Counted from the stretch's first letter, positions 17,773 to 27,377 are shown. The stretch: 64,000 nucleotides of DNA from Actinomyces slackii (GCF_900637295.1 NZ_LR134363.1:2852001-2916000); one strand, 5' to 3'. The notes: generated by a model not told the origin, from the sequence alone. Translations and numbers: made by a program.

Positions 17773-19016
17773 CCCGCCCCACCCCGCCCGCTCCCTCATC
17801 CCAGACCCCCGGCGAGGGCGGCACCGCCGCCGCGCCCACCGTCCTCATCCTGGGCGCCTCGAGGCTCCAGGTCCCCATGATCCGCCGGGCGCGCGAGATG
17901 GGCATGCGCACCATCGCGGTGGACCTGGATCCCACGGCGCCCGGGGCCGAGCTGGCCGACGAGTTCCATGTGGTGTCCACCAATGACATCCCCGGGGTCG
18001 TCGAGCTGGCCCGCTCCAAGAGGGTCGACGGCGTGACCACGGTGGGCACCGACATGCCGGTGCGGTCCATCGCCGCGGCAGCCGAGCAGCTGGGCCTGGT
18101 GGGCCCCAGCACGCGCACGGCCAGGATCTGCACGGACAAGGCAGAGATGGCGCAGGCCTTCGCCGAGGCCGGGCTCCCCCACCCCCGGTTCGAGACGGTC
18201 TCCAGCCTGGAGCAGGCCGAGCAGGCGGTGGCGAGCATCGGGCTTCCCTGCATTCTCAAGCCCCTGGACTCCTCGGGCAGCCGGGGAGTCATCCAGCTCG
18301 ACGACGCCTCCGGGCTGCCCGCCGCCTTCGACTACGCCGCCTCCTCCTCGCGCTCCGGGCAGATCCTGGTCGAGGAGCTGCTCGTGGGGCCGGAGATCAG
18401 CTGTGAGGCCCTGGCCGTTGACGGCCATTGCCATCTGCTCGCCATCACGGACAAGGCCACCACGGGCGCCCCCCACTTCATCGAGACCGGCCACACCCAG
18501 CCCGCTCCTCTTGAGGCGGCCACCAAGCAGGCAGTCCGGGACCTGGTGGCCAGGACGCTGACGGCCATGGGGGTGACCGACGGCCCGGCCCATGTCGAGA
18601 TCATCCTCACGGCCACCGGGCCCCGCCTGGTCGAGCTGGGCGCCCGCATGGCCGGGGACTTCGTCTCCTCCCACCTGGTGCCCCTGTCCACCGGGGTGGA
18701 CTTCATCGGCCTGGTCCTCGCGCAGGCCTGCGGGCTCGCCATCGAGCCGCCCGCGCCTGAGCCGCGGGCCGGCGCGATCCGCTTCTTGAAGGCCCGGGCC
18801 GGCACACTGCGGGCCATCAGCGGCGTCGAGCGCGCCCGAGCGCTTCCCGGTGTCCAGGAGGTCATCATCCTGGCCGAGCCGGGACAGGCCCTGACCGGCC
18901 TGCACTCCAGCCTTGACCGCCTGGGCGTCATCATCGCCCGGGGCTCCGACCATGACGAGGCCGCGCGCATCTGCCAGGCGGCCCACGATCTCATCACCGT
19001 GGAGGTACAGCCATGA
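17769..19016 (+). CDS. ATP-grasp carboxylate ligase-like protein (first of two)
   Basis: A 415-residue ATP-grasp protein. It has a pre-ATP-grasp Rossmann part (TVLILGASRLQVP), then the central fold with KPLDSSGSRGV (phosphate loop) and ILVEELLVGPE, and the Mg-binding end AHVEII...PRLVELGARMAGD. Relatives include carboxylate-amine ligases and carbamoyl-phosphate/biotin carboxylase-like enzymes. They join a carboxyl to an amine or thiol through an acyl phosphate. It is coupled by ATGA overlaps to both the sugar transferase and the next ATP-grasp gene, so its substrate is probably in surface-polymer synthesis. The reaction is unknown. Confidence 0.75.
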   Translation: MTRPTPPAPSSQTPGEGGTAAAPTVLILGASRLQVPMIRRAREMGMRTIAVDLDPTAPGAELADEFHVVSTNDIPGVVELARSKRVDGVTTVGTDMPVRSIAAAAEQLGLVGPSTRTARICTDKAEMAQAFAEAGLPHPRFETVSSLEQAEQAVASIGLPCILKPLDSSGSRGVIQLDDASGLPAAFDYAASSSRSGQILVEELLVGPEISCEALAVDGHCHLLAITDKATTGAPHFIETGHTQPAPLEAATKQAVRDLVARTLTAMGVTDGPAHVEIILTATGPRLVELGARMAGDFVSSHLVPLSTGVDFIGLVLAQACGLAIEPPAPEPRAGAIRFLKARAGTLRAISGVERARALPGVQEVIILAEPGQALTGLHSSLDRLGVIIARGSDHDEAARICQAAHDLITVEVQP

Positions 19017-20299
19017 CCGCCGACCACCAGCACTCCGCCCAGCCGGAATCGGCCGAGCTGCCCGCTGCGGGCAGGCGAGTCCTCATCATCGGCGCGGGCC
19101 GTGGGCAGCTGGGCCTGATCCGGGCCGTCAAGCGCCTGGGCGCCACCGCCGTGGTGGCCTCCCGCACCCAGCCGCGTCCCCCCGGACTCGACCTGGCCGA
19201 CGAGGTCGCCGAGGCGGACATCCTCTCCCCCGATGAGGTCGTGGCCGCCGCCCGCCGCGCGGGCGTGGACGCGGTGGCCACCAGCTGCCTGGACACGGGG
19301 CTCGAGGCCCTGGGCGCCGTCGCCGATACCCTGGGCCTGCGGGGCATCTCCCGGCAGACCGCCCGCCTGTGCGCCGACAAGCTGGAGATGAAGCTGCGCC
19401 TGGCCCAGGCCGGGGTGCCCACGGCGAACTACGTTCCCGTCTCCCACGCCGATGAGGTGGTCCCCGCCCTGGAGCGCACCGGTCTTCCGGCCGTGGTCAA
19501 GGCGACCGACCTGCAGGGATCCAGCGGGGTCTACATGGTGGACACCGCCGAGCAGGCCCAGGAGGCCTACAGCAGGGCAGCGGCGCTGAGCCGCGGAGGC
19601 AAGGTCATCATCGAGCGCTTCCTGGACGGGCGTGAGTTCGGCGCCCAGGCACTGATCCACGACGGCCAGATCCTCCACATCACGGTTCACGGCGATGACC
19701 TGGCCGAGGGCGACGTGCCAGTGCCCGTGGGCCACCACGTGCCCATGGAGGCCGCCCCCGGGCTCCTGGCCCAGGCCGAGGAGGTCATCGCCGCGGCCAT
19801 CGGCGCCCTGGATCTGCGCGACTGCGCCGTCAACGTCGACCTCATGGAGTGCGACGGCGTCGTGCACATCATCGAGCTGACGGGGCGCGCCGGGGCCAAC
19901 GGCCTGCCCGAGCTCATGAGCACGATCTACGGGCTGGACTACTACGAGATGGTGGCCCGTGAGGCCCTCGATCTCGACGTGGTGGAGACCTGGCAGTCGC
20001 GCTCCCCCTGGGATGGGGCGGCCATGTCCCTCATGCTCGCCGAGCCCCAGGCGCACGGGATCATCACCTCCATCTCCACCCCCGAGCAGACCCCGCCGTG
20101 GCTGACCGATCTGCAGATCTTCAAGAGGGTCGGCGATGCCCTGGAGGGCTTCTCCTCCTCCAATGACTGCACCGGGCAGGTGGTGGTCCGCGCCTCCAGC
20201 GTCCAGGAGTGCCGGCAGCGCGCGGCGCAGATCGCCGCGCTCATCAGCGTTGAGACCTCGGCCGATCCCGCTCGGGGCGCTCAGGGGACTCAGCGATGA
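19013..20299 (+). CDS. ATP-grasp carboxylate ligase-like protein (second of two)
   Basis: A 428-residue ATP-grasp protein of the same layout as its neighbour. It has RRVLIIGAGRGQLGLIRA at the N-terminus, DKLEMKLRLAQAGVPT, the ATP loop KATDLQGSSGVYM, a KVIIERFLDGREFGAQA clamp, and the metal-binding VNVDLMECDG...IIELTGRAGANG. The two are distant homologues, not recent duplicates. ATGA overlaps on both sides put it in one translational unit with the initiating transferase and a GT4 enzyme. Adding amino acids or other acids to sugar intermediates would fit, but nothing in the sequence names the substrate. Confidence 0.75.
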   Translation: MTADHQHSAQPESAELPAAGRRVLIIGAGRGQLGLIRAVKRLGATAVVASRTQPRPPGLDLADEVAEADILSPDEVVAAARRAGVDAVATSCLDTGLEALGAVADTLGLRGISRQTARLCADKLEMKLRLAQAGVPTANYVPVSHADEVVPALERTGLPAVVKATDLQGSSGVYMVDTAEQAQEAYSRAAALSRGGKVIIERFLDGREFGAQALIHDGQILHITVHGDDLAEGDVPVPVGHHVPMEAAPGLLAQAEEVIAAAIGALDLRDCAVNVDLMECDGVVHIIELTGRAGANGLPELMSTIYGLDYYEMVAREALDLDVVETWQSRSPWDGAAMSLMLAEPQAHGIITSISTPEQTPPWLTDLQIFKRVGDALEGFSSSNDCTGQVVVRASSVQECRQRAAQIAALISVETSADPARGAQGTQR

Positions 20300-21552
20300 G
20301 GCGCCTGGTCCTGCTGGCCAACGCCTTCCCCTACGGGACCTGGGAGACCTTCCTGGAGACCGAGCTGACGTACTTCGACCAGGTCGACCGGGTCGATGTC
20401 ATGTCGCTGTCGGTGCGCCAGGAGCAGCGGCGCACCCGGAGGGACCTGCCGCTGGAGACGATGCTGGCCCACCCCATCGCCTTCCGCTCCCGCCTGTTCT
20501 ACCTCCTGGGCTCGCTGCGGGCGCTGGGGGACGCCAATCTCTACCGCGAGCTGAGGAGCCTGGTCCACCGCGGCCGGCTCAGCCCCTCCCGGCTGGTCAC
20601 GCTCTTCGTCTTCCTGAGCCGGACCCATCACGAGGCGGCTCAGTGCCGGCGGATCCTCGCCGACCAGGGGGCCTCGCCGCGCGACTCCATCGTCTTCTAC
20701 TCCTACCGGTTCAACTACCAGCCCTACCTGGCATGGCTTCTGCGGCGCCACTACCCGAACTCGGTGTCCATCGCCCGAGCCCACCGCGCGGACCTCTACG
20801 AGGAGCTGGCGCCCACCGGCTACCTGCCACTGCGCGAGCACACCATTGAGCACCTGGACCGCATCTACTGCATCGCCGACCACGGCCGGGACTACCTGAC
20901 CGAGCGCTTCGCGGCCGCTCGGGACAAGACGGTGGTCTCACGCCTGGGCACCACCGACCACGGGGTGGCCCAGCGCTGGCCCGAGCGCCGGCCCCTGAGA
21001 CTGGTCAGCTGCTCGACCATCACCCCGGTCAAGCGCCTGAGCCTGCTGCTGAGCGCCCTTGCCAAGGCGCAGCGCCCCATCGAGTGGGAGCACTTCGGCG
21101 AGGGGGTCCTGCGTGAGCAGCTCGAGGAGCAGGCAGCCGCACTGGGCCGCGGACCGGTGCGGCTCACGCTCCGCGGCTTCGTGTCCAACACGGACCTGGT
21201 CAAGGACTACGCCAGCAGCGCGCGCCATGTTCTGGTCAATGTCTCCTCCTCCGAGGGCGTGCCGGTGTCCATCATGGAGGCCATGTCCACCGGCATCCCA
21301 GTGATCGCCACGGATGTGGGCGGCACCAAGGAGATCGTGTCCACCGGGGTCAATGGCATCCTGCTGCCGCCCGACCCCTCCCCCGACCAGGTCCTCGCCG
21401 CGGTGGAGTCTGTGGCCTCGATGGATGAGGATGACTACGCCGCCTTGCGCCGAGGGGCGCGCCGCACGTGGGAGGAGCGCTGCGACGCTCAAAGGCTTTA
21501 CACAGGATTTGCCGCCGAGGTGACCTCGCTCTTTCCCACGACAACACCCTGA
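20296..21552 (+). CDS. Glycosyltransferase, GT4 type
   Basis: A 418-residue GT-B glycosyltransferase. The N-terminal acceptor domain starts RRLVLLANAFPYGTWETFLE. The C-terminal donor domain has SCSTITPVKRL, EHFGEGVLREQL and the E-x7-E motif SSEGVPVSIMEAMSTG with GGTKEIV after it. It is soluble. Coupled to the ATP-grasp pair by ATGA, it ends the first transcription block, after which a gene-free stretch of about 800 bp follows. The sugar is unknown. Confidence 0.85.
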   Translation: MRRLVLLANAFPYGTWETFLETELTYFDQVDRVDVMSLSVRQEQRRTRRDLPLETMLAHPIAFRSRLFYLLGSLRALGDANLYRELRSLVHRGRLSPSRLVTLFVFLSRTHHEAAQCRRILADQGASPRDSIVFYSYRFNYQPYLAWLLRRHYPNSVSIARAHRADLYEELAPTGYLPLREHTIEHLDRIYCIADHGRDYLTERFAAARDKTVVSRLGTTDHGVAQRWPERRPLRLVSCSTITPVKRLSLLLSALAKAQRPIEWEHFGEGVLREQLEEQAAALGRGPVRLTLRGFVSNTDLVKDYASSARHVLVNVSSSEGVPVSIMEAMSTGIPVIATDVGGTKEIVSTGVNGILLPPDPSPDQVLAAVESVASMDEDDYAALRRGARRTWEERCDAQRLYTGFAAEVTSLFPTTTP

Positions 21553-22355
21553 GAAGCATTCGGCGCTCTTCGTGGAAATCTACAGAATGACTGGGGGATT
21601 TTCTGTCCTGAGCACAGCATCGCCCGTCTCGCCGCATTCAGATCGAGCCACAGCGGTCGAATTGCCTGAGCGGGGCTCGCGCAGCTCGCGGGTGACATGA
21701 CCGCAACATCGAAGCCTTCGGGCGCGCACTTTATGGGCATTTCCCGAATTTTACCTTAACGTACGCCGATAACGATCGACGGGCATCCACTCGACAGGGC
21801 GAGCCGATCACACTTATGCACACTCATTGTGGCGATTCCTGCACGAACCGCCATCACTGCCTGCACGAAACACACAACCCAGGCCCAGGTTCCACGGCTC
21901 AGGACACAGATCCTCAACCCCGGAACCGCACCCCGGCCGCCCCTCCAACCAGCGCTCCGGTCCATATCAACCGCAGCGGAGGGCGACCCGCGACTACAAG
22001 GAAATGTGCAGGAAGTCAGCAGGCAATACACAGGTTTGCTTTTCGTCGGCACATGCGTGCGGTTTCTCACTCAACCACATCCACCCCGGGCTCAACCTGC
22101 CATTTCAGGCATATGCGGGAGAGTCGACCCTCCGCTCCCGCGGACTGTGCACCAACAGGCCTATCAGGTCCCTCATAGGATGTGTCATAGTAATACGGTT
22201 GTTACCGCCCTCTTGTGTTCCTGCGCGCGTGACCGGGCCGAGCCGCAGCACCTGCTGTCCCCCACTCTTTGCCTGCAGCGCCCGCAGAGCACAGGAGAGC
22301 AACCCCGCAGGGCCGCCGTCGGGCGACCTGAGAGCTGAAAGCGAGAAAGCAGCAG
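21553..22355. other. Gene-free stretch of 803 bp inside the polysaccharide locus
   Basis: This region is visibly lower in G+C than its surroundings, particularly 21730-21850. The frames open here (for example 21827-22375 plus and 21756-22070 minus) lack ribosome sites, motifs and the usual third-position G/C bias, so I read them as non-coding. TAATAC at 22191-22196 could be a -10 box for the dehydratase gene at 22356, with a leader of about 150 bases. It probably holds the regulatory region of the second half of the locus, perhaps with an acquired or decayed segment. Confidence 0.5.
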
Positions 22356-24191
22356 ATGAGAGTCAGCAGGCGTAAGGCCGCGGCCGCACTCACGGCCGAT
22401 ACCCTGGGCTGGCTGGTCGCCACGCTCATGGTGCACGCACTGGCGGACAGCGGGTCGTTACTGGCCCTGGCCGGCCTGGGAGTCTTCCTGCTCGTCGCCG
22501 TCAGCACCAACGCCCTCCTGGGCACGCTGGTCCTCCTGACCTACCGACGACGCTTCCGCACCTCCTCCTTCGAGGAGGTCTCCACCCTGGCCGCCCAGTA
22601 CGCCCTGTCCACCCTGGCCGGCGCACTTGCCGTGGCCGCCTGGGCCGCGCTGACCGGCGGCACCGTCTCCATCCTGGGCCTGACGCTCATCCCCTTCCTG
22701 GCCCTCGCCATCGGCCTGCTGCTCCGCTTCGCCCTGCGGGCTCAGCGCACCTACGTCAAGGCCCGCGCCTACCAGCGCTCGGCCAAGGACCGGGACCGGG
22801 TCATCATCCTGGGCGCCGGCGAGGTGGGCAACCAGGTGGTCCGCCTGACCAAGGACGACGCCGCCTCGCCCTTCCTGCCCGTGGGCCTCCTCGACGACGA
22901 CGAGACCAAGAAGTTCCTGCGCCTCCAGGGCGTGCCGGTCATGGGCACCGTGGACACCGTCGTGGAGTGCTGCCAGCGCGAGGACGTGCGCACGGTCATC
23001 ATCGCCATCGCCGACCTGCCCACGGATCGTCTCAAGCAGATCACCCAGGACTGCGCCCAGGCCGGGATCAAGACGATGACCATCGTTCCGGTGCGCGAGA
23101 TCGCCCGCAAGAGCCTGCAGTTCTCGGACATCAAGGACATCGACCTGGCCGACGTCCTGGGCCGGCGCGAGGTCAACACGGATCTATCGCGCATCAGCGA
23201 GTACATCACCGGGCGCTGCGTGCTGGTCACCGGTGCCGGGGGCTCCATCGGCTCGGAGATCGCCCGCCAGCTCCACCGCCTGGCCCCGCGCGAGCTGGTA
23301 CTGCTCGATCGCGATGAGTCCTCGCTGCACTCCATTCAGCTGGGCATCTACAACAAGGGCCTGCTCGACACCCGGGACATGGTGCTGTGCGACATCCGGG
23401 ACAAGGACGCCCTGCGCAAGGTCTTCCGCGAGCACCGCCCCGATGTGGTCTTCCACGCCGCGGCGCTCAAGCACCTGCCTCTGCTGGAGCAGTACCCCGA
23501 GGAGGGATGGAAGACCAACGTCATCGGCACCAAGAACGTCCTGGAGCTGTCCAGGGAGTTCGCCGTGTCCACCCTGGTCAACGTCTCCACGGACAAGGCC
23601 GCCGACCCCGCCTCGGTGCTGGGCCGCACCAAGCACCTGGCCGAGCAGATGACCACCAGTCTGGCCCTGGAGCACAACCTGCGCTTCGTCTCAGTGCGCT
23701 TCGGCAACGTCCTGGGATCGCGCGGCTCGATGCTGTGGACCTTCAAGCACCAGATCGATGCCGGAGGACCGGTGACCGTCACCGATCCGGATGTGCAGCG
23801 CTATTTCATGACCATTCCCGAGGCCTGCGAGCTGGTCCTCCAGGCCGGCGCCATCGGCCGCCCCGGGGACACCATGGTGCTGGACATGGGCGATCCGGTG
23901 CGCATCGTCGACGTCGCCCGCCGCCTCATCGCCCAGTCGGGGCAGGACATCACGATCGAGTTCACCGGGCTGCGCTACGGCGAGAAGCTCTCCGAGGACC
24001 TCATCGCCTCCAATGAGGACGACGAGCGCCCCTTCCACCACCTCATCAGCCACGTGCAGGTGGAATCGGTGTCCCCCAGCAGCATCGAGGGACTGCGCAC
24101 CTGGACCCTGGACGGCTACCGCCCCCGCGCCAAGGACCCCGAGCGATCCTCCGCCCCGATGGTCACGCGCGAGAAGCAGGCGATCCGATGA
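22356..24191 (+). CDS. Membrane-bound nucleotide-sugar 4,6-dehydratase (CapD/PglF/WbpM type)
   Basis: A 611-residue protein. Four N-terminal membrane spans (about 15-130) are followed by a CoA/NAD-binding-like domain with ILGAGEVGNQVV. The C-terminal short-chain dehydrogenase domain has VTGAGGSIGSEIARQL (about 290) and the CapD-family STDKAADPASVLGRTK in place of YxxxK. It would convert UDP-GlcNAc or a related sugar to the 4-keto-6-deoxy form. The aminotransferase next door overlaps by 4 bp and is the logical next enzyme, giving a 4-amino-4,6-dideoxy sugar of bacillosamine type. Start ATG 22356 has only a weak GAGAAAG upstream. Confidence 0.9.
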   Translation: MRVSRRKAAAALTADTLGWLVATLMVHALADSGSLLALAGLGVFLLVAVSTNALLGTLVLLTYRRRFRTSSFEEVSTLAAQYALSTLAGALAVAAWAALTGGTVSILGLTLIPFLALAIGLLLRFALRAQRTYVKARAYQRSAKDRDRVIILGAGEVGNQVVRLTKDDAASPFLPVGLLDDDETKKFLRLQGVPVMGTVDTVVECCQREDVRTVIIAIADLPTDRLKQITQDCAQAGIKTMTIVPVREIARKSLQFSDIKDIDLADVLGRREVNTDLSRISEYITGRCVLVTGAGGSIGSEIARQLHRLAPRELVLLDRDESSLHSIQLGIYNKGLLDTRDMVLCDIRDKDALRKVFREHRPDVVFHAAALKHLPLLEQYPEEGWKTNVIGTKNVLELSREFAVSTLVNVSTDKAADPASVLGRTKHLAEQMTTSLALEHNLRFVSVRFGNVLGSRGSMLWTFKHQIDAGGPVTVTDPDVQRYFMTIPEACELVLQAGAIGRPGDTMVLDMGDPVRIVDVARRLIAQSGQDITIEFTGLRYGEKLSEDLIASNEDDERPFHHLISHVQVESVSPSSIEGLRTWTLDGYRPRAKDPERSSAPMVTREKQAIR

Positions 24192-25369
24192 TCCCCTTCT
24201 CCCCGCCCAGCATCACCGAGGAGGACATCGAGGCGGTCGTGGAGGTCCTGCGCTCGGGCTGGATCACCACCGGCCCGGTGGGACAGCGATTCGAGCAGGC
24301 CCTGGCCGCCTACTGCGGCACCGAGCGCGTCGTCGCCCTCAACTCCGCCACGGCCGCCCTGGAGCTGGCCCTGCGCGCGGTGGGGGCGGGGCCCGGGGAC
24401 GAGGTCATCGTCCCGGCCTACACCTACACCGCCAGTGCCTCGGTCATCGACCATGTGGGCGCGACCATCGTCATGGTGGACACCGAGCCGGGCGCGCCCA
24501 TCCCCTCCCCGGAGCGGATCGCCGCCGCCGTGACGCAGCGCACCCGGGCCATCATCACCGTGGACCTGGCCGGCATCCCCTACGACTCACGGCCCCTGCA
24601 CGATCTGCTGGCCGGCCGGGGACGGATCGATGAGGGCCTGCCCCATGCCCTGGGCCGCCCCGCCATCATCTCCGACGCCGCCCACTCCCTGGGCGCACGG
24701 CTCGCCGACCTGGCCAGCGGGCAGATCGCGGACATGACGGCCTTCTCCTTCCACGCGGTCAAGAACCTGACCACCGCCGAGGGCGGGGCCCTGACCTGGC
24801 GGGCGGACCTGCCCGTGGACCATGACGAGCTGGCCCGCAGCATCCGCGTCCTGGCACTGCACGGGCAGACCAAGGACGCCCTGGCCAAGTCCCAGGGCTC
24901 ATCCTGGGAGTACGACATCGTCTCCCCCGCCTACAAGGCCAATATGCCGGATGTCCTGGCCGCCATCGGGCTGTCCCAACTGGGCCGCTACGAGCAGATC
25001 GTCGCCCGGCGCCTGGAGCTGGTGGATCGCTATGCCTCGGGCCTGGAGGGCAGCGGCGTCGAGCTCTTGCACCACAGCGTCCCCGGCCAGCGCTCCAGCG
25101 CCCACCTGGCCATCGCCTCACTGCCCGTTGACGGCCCGGCCGAGCGCAACCGGGTGATCCAGGACCTCTATGAGGCCGGGGTCTCCGCCAACGTGCACTA
25201 CAAGCCCCTGTCCCTGCTCACCGCCTACCGCAACCTCGGCTTCTCCCCTGACCAGCACCCTCACGCCCATGGCTTCTACAGCACTGAGCTGACCCTGCCC
25301 CTCCACGTCCTGCTCACTGACCAGGACGTGGACCAGGTGTGCTCCGCGCTGGTTGACGCGCTGGCCTGA
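24188..25369 (+). CDS. DegT/DnrJ/EryC1-family sugar aminotransferase
   Basis: A 393-residue PLP enzyme. Family marks are the N-terminal PFSPPSITEEDIEAV, the glycine-rich turn SGWITTGPVGQRFE, NSATAALELAL, PAYTYTASA, the Asp-His pair SDAAHSLGA, and the Schiff-base Lys at about 191 in SFHAVKNLTTAEGG. It is expected to transfer an amino group to the 4-keto sugar made by the dehydratase encoded directly upstream (ATGA overlap), like PglE. Soluble. No acetyltransferase gene follows here, so final modification would need an enzyme from elsewhere. Confidence 0.9.
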   Translation: MIPFSPPSITEEDIEAVVEVLRSGWITTGPVGQRFEQALAAYCGTERVVALNSATAALELALRAVGAGPGDEVIVPAYTYTASASVIDHVGATIVMVDTEPGAPIPSPERIAAAVTQRTRAIITVDLAGIPYDSRPLHDLLAGRGRIDEGLPHALGRPAIISDAAHSLGARLADLASGQIADMTAFSFHAVKNLTTAEGGALTWRADLPVDHDELARSIRVLALHGQTKDALAKSQGSSWEYDIVSPAYKANMPDVLAAIGLSQLGRYEQIVARRLELVDRYASGLEGSGVELLHHSVPGQRSSAHLAIASLPVDGPAERNRVIQDLYEAGVSANVHYKPLSLLTAYRNLGFSPDQHPHAHGFYSTELTLPLHVLLTDQDVDQVCSALVDALA

Positions 25370-25412
25370 GGCCTGAGAGTCTCGGGATGATTCGATCGAA
25401 TAGGACGGGTAC

Positions 25413-26708
25413 ATGGAACTCAGGGATCTGATCGCGCTGATCAAGCGGCGCTGGGGGACGGTGCTGCTGTGCCCCATCGTGGGCCTGCTCATCGCCGCGG
25501 GCCTGCTGTGGTTCACGCCGACCACCTACACCGCGACCTCCAGCGCCTACGTGCGAGTCAACGTCGACCCTGCCGCCGGCACCACAACGGCCTACTCCGA
25601 CGCCGCCGTCCTGGCAGATCGCAAGGTCAAGACCTTCGTCCCGGTCTTCACCTCCGCCAACGTGACCCAGAAGGTCATCGCAGAGCTGGGCGACGAGTTG
25701 GAGCTGGACACCACTCCCGAGCGCCTGGCCGAGGACATCGAGGCCACCAATGTGCCCGACTCCTTGACCATCAACGTCACCGTCCGCGCTGATACGAGGG
25801 AGCGCGCCACGCGGATCGCTGACGCGGTGGTCACCCATGCCTCCCAGGAGATCCTCGTCCTGGAGGGCGAGACCTCCCCGGCGAACCTGGTGCTCATGTC
25901 CTCCGCCGAGATCTCTGAGGTCACCAAGACCCCCTCGCCTGTCAGATACCTGGGGGTCGGACTGCTCGGCGGGCTCCTGGCGGGGCTGACGGGAACGTTC
26001 GCCATGTCCGTGCTGGACACCCGCCTGCGCTCCACCGGCGACATCTCCCGTGCCGTGGAGGCGCCCGCACTGGGGGCCCTGCCGGCCAGGGTCTCCTCCC
26101 AGAGGCAGGCCCTGGATCGGATCCGTGCCGAGGTCTTCTACACCGGCGGCCCCCAGGCCGCCCGCACCATCATGGTGACCTCAGCGGTGGAGGATATCGA
26201 CGTGTGGACGGCGGCCGAGGGCCTGGCCCGCAGCTCGGCCCATGCCGGGCAGCCCACCGTGCTCATCGATGCCCGCCTGCACGCGCCCAGCGCCCCTGGC
26301 CAGGCCGGTCTGTCCGAGGTCCTGGCGGGCCGTGCCTCCATGAAGGAGGCGGCCACACGCACGCAGACCCCGGGGCTGCTCCTGGTGGGCACGGGGCGCG
26401 CCGCGCGCGATCCCGCCTCGCTGCTCGCCTCCCCGCGCATGGGCGAGCTGCTTGAGGCCGTGGCCAAGAACCATTACGTGGTGCTGGCCGCTCCGGCCCT
26501 CCACCCGCGCACCGAGGCGCGCTCGCTGGCTCCGCTCATGGATCGCGTGGTCATCCTGGCCCAGTTCAAGCAGACCACCGCCCAGCAGCTGCGCCGTGCC
26601 GTGACCGCCGTCGAGCAGCAGAGCGCGGCCCAGTGCGGCGTGGTCCTGTGCGACACCCCCAGTTCGGCCCTGTCGCGCTTCCGCTACAGCGAGCCCGATG
26701 AGGCCTGA
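25413..26708 (+). CDS. Polysaccharide co-polymerase (Wzz-like) fused to a degenerate BY-kinase domain
   Basis: A 431-residue protein. It has an N-terminal cytoplasmic helix, a span at about 18-35, an extracellular helical loop with a chain-length-determinant character, and a second span at about 175-195. A cytoplasmic Rossmann-like domain completes it. That last domain matches bacterial tyrosine kinases in order: VTSAVEDIDVWTAAEGLA where Walker A should be, VLIDARLHAPSAPG where Walker A' DADLRRP lies, then LSEVLAG. The P-loop residues GEGKST are gone and no Tyr cluster ends the chain, so kinase activity is unlikely. It probably sets chain length only. It is the last gene of the polysaccharide run. 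Confidence 0.75.
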   Translation: MELRDLIALIKRRWGTVLLCPIVGLLIAAGLLWFTPTTYTATSSAYVRVNVDPAAGTTTAYSDAAVLADRKVKTFVPVFTSANVTQKVIAELGDELELDTTPERLAEDIEATNVPDSLTINVTVRADTRERATRIADAVVTHASQEILVLEGETSPANLVLMSSAEISEVTKTPSPVRYLGVGLLGGLLAGLTGTFAMSVLDTRLRSTGDISRAVEAPALGALPARVSSQRQALDRIRAEVFYTGGPQAARTIMVTSAVEDIDVWTAAEGLARSSAHAGQPTVLIDARLHAPSAPGQAGLSEVLAGRASMKEAATRTQTPGLLLVGTGRAARDPASLLASPRMGELLEAVAKNHYVVLAAPALHPRTEARSLAPLMDRVVILAQFKQTTAQQLRRAVTAVEQQSAAQCGVVLCDTPSSALSRFRYSEPDEA

Positions 26709-26764
26709 GCCCACCCAGGGGCCGGGATCAGCCTGACGGGGACGTTTCCCGCGCCCGGCGGGTC

Positions 26765-27259
26765 TCAGCCCGCCAGGGCGCCGGTTCCCCGCTCCAGCCA
26801 CAACAGGGCCAGGCGATGCGGATCAGCCTCCGTCATGATCGCAGCCTCGCTGACCCGGGGAGCGTGCGTGCGCATGGACTCACCCGACTCGGCGCACACC
26901 ACCACATGCCGCCCAGCGGCCAGGGCCTGGGCCATGACCAGCCGGGTGGCAGCCGTGCCCTCATCCCGCTGATCGCCCCACTGGCACTGGTCAACCAGCA
27001 CCGTGGCCGCCCACATGAGCTGAGATTCGATGGGGGCCCGCGCATCAAGCTGTCGGATGCGCACATCAACCCCCATCCTGCGCAGGATCCGCGCGGCGCC
27101 CATCGCCGCCGAGCCGCATGCGGAGCCGAAGAGGCCATCGTCGGCGACCAGGACGTTGAAGGTGCGCTCGCAGGCCCGCAGGGGCCCGACCCGGGAGGCG
27201 GGGCCACCGCAGAGCGTGGGCAGCGCGGAGGCGGCCGAGGGGATGGATGGAGTGCTCAT
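26765..27259 (-). CDS. Unrecognised 164-residue protein, possibly a decayed low-molecular-weight phosphatase
   Basis: I do not recognise this gene with certainty. The start is taken as ATG 27259 (STPSIPSAAS). From residue about 32 it reads RTFNVLVADDGLFG, then SACGSAAMGAARILRRMGVDV and a helix-strand pattern ending in WLERG. The order recalls low-molecular-weight tyrosine phosphatases, which have FNVLFVC, SAGT and LLRERGVD. The catalytic CX5R loop is missing and about 30 residues that should follow it are absent. Such phosphatases partner the BY kinases of capsule loci, and the convergent neighbour is a BY-kinase-like protein without Walker A. Both could be relics of one switch. Confidence 0.45.
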   Translation of the reverse strand: MSTPSIPSAASALPTLCGGPASRVGPLRACERTFNVLVADDGLFGSACGSAAMGAARILRRMGVDVRIRQLDARAPIESQLMWAATVLVDQCQWGDQRDEGTAATRLVMAQALAAGRHVVVCAESGESMRTHAPRVSEAAIMTEADPHRLALLWLERGTGALAG

Positions 27260-27377
27260 CTCACATCCCGATCCCGGGACGGAGACCATGGGAGCCCGCC
27301 GTGGTGGCACCCCTGACCGCGATTGACATATCTACGCTCTACTCGTTCAACGAACAACTGACTGAGGTGAATCGTAG

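Noticed and set aside
21827..22375. 182-codon plus-strand frame in the capsule gap
   Set aside because: No ribosome site, no G/C bias at third codon positions and overlaps two other equally open frames.
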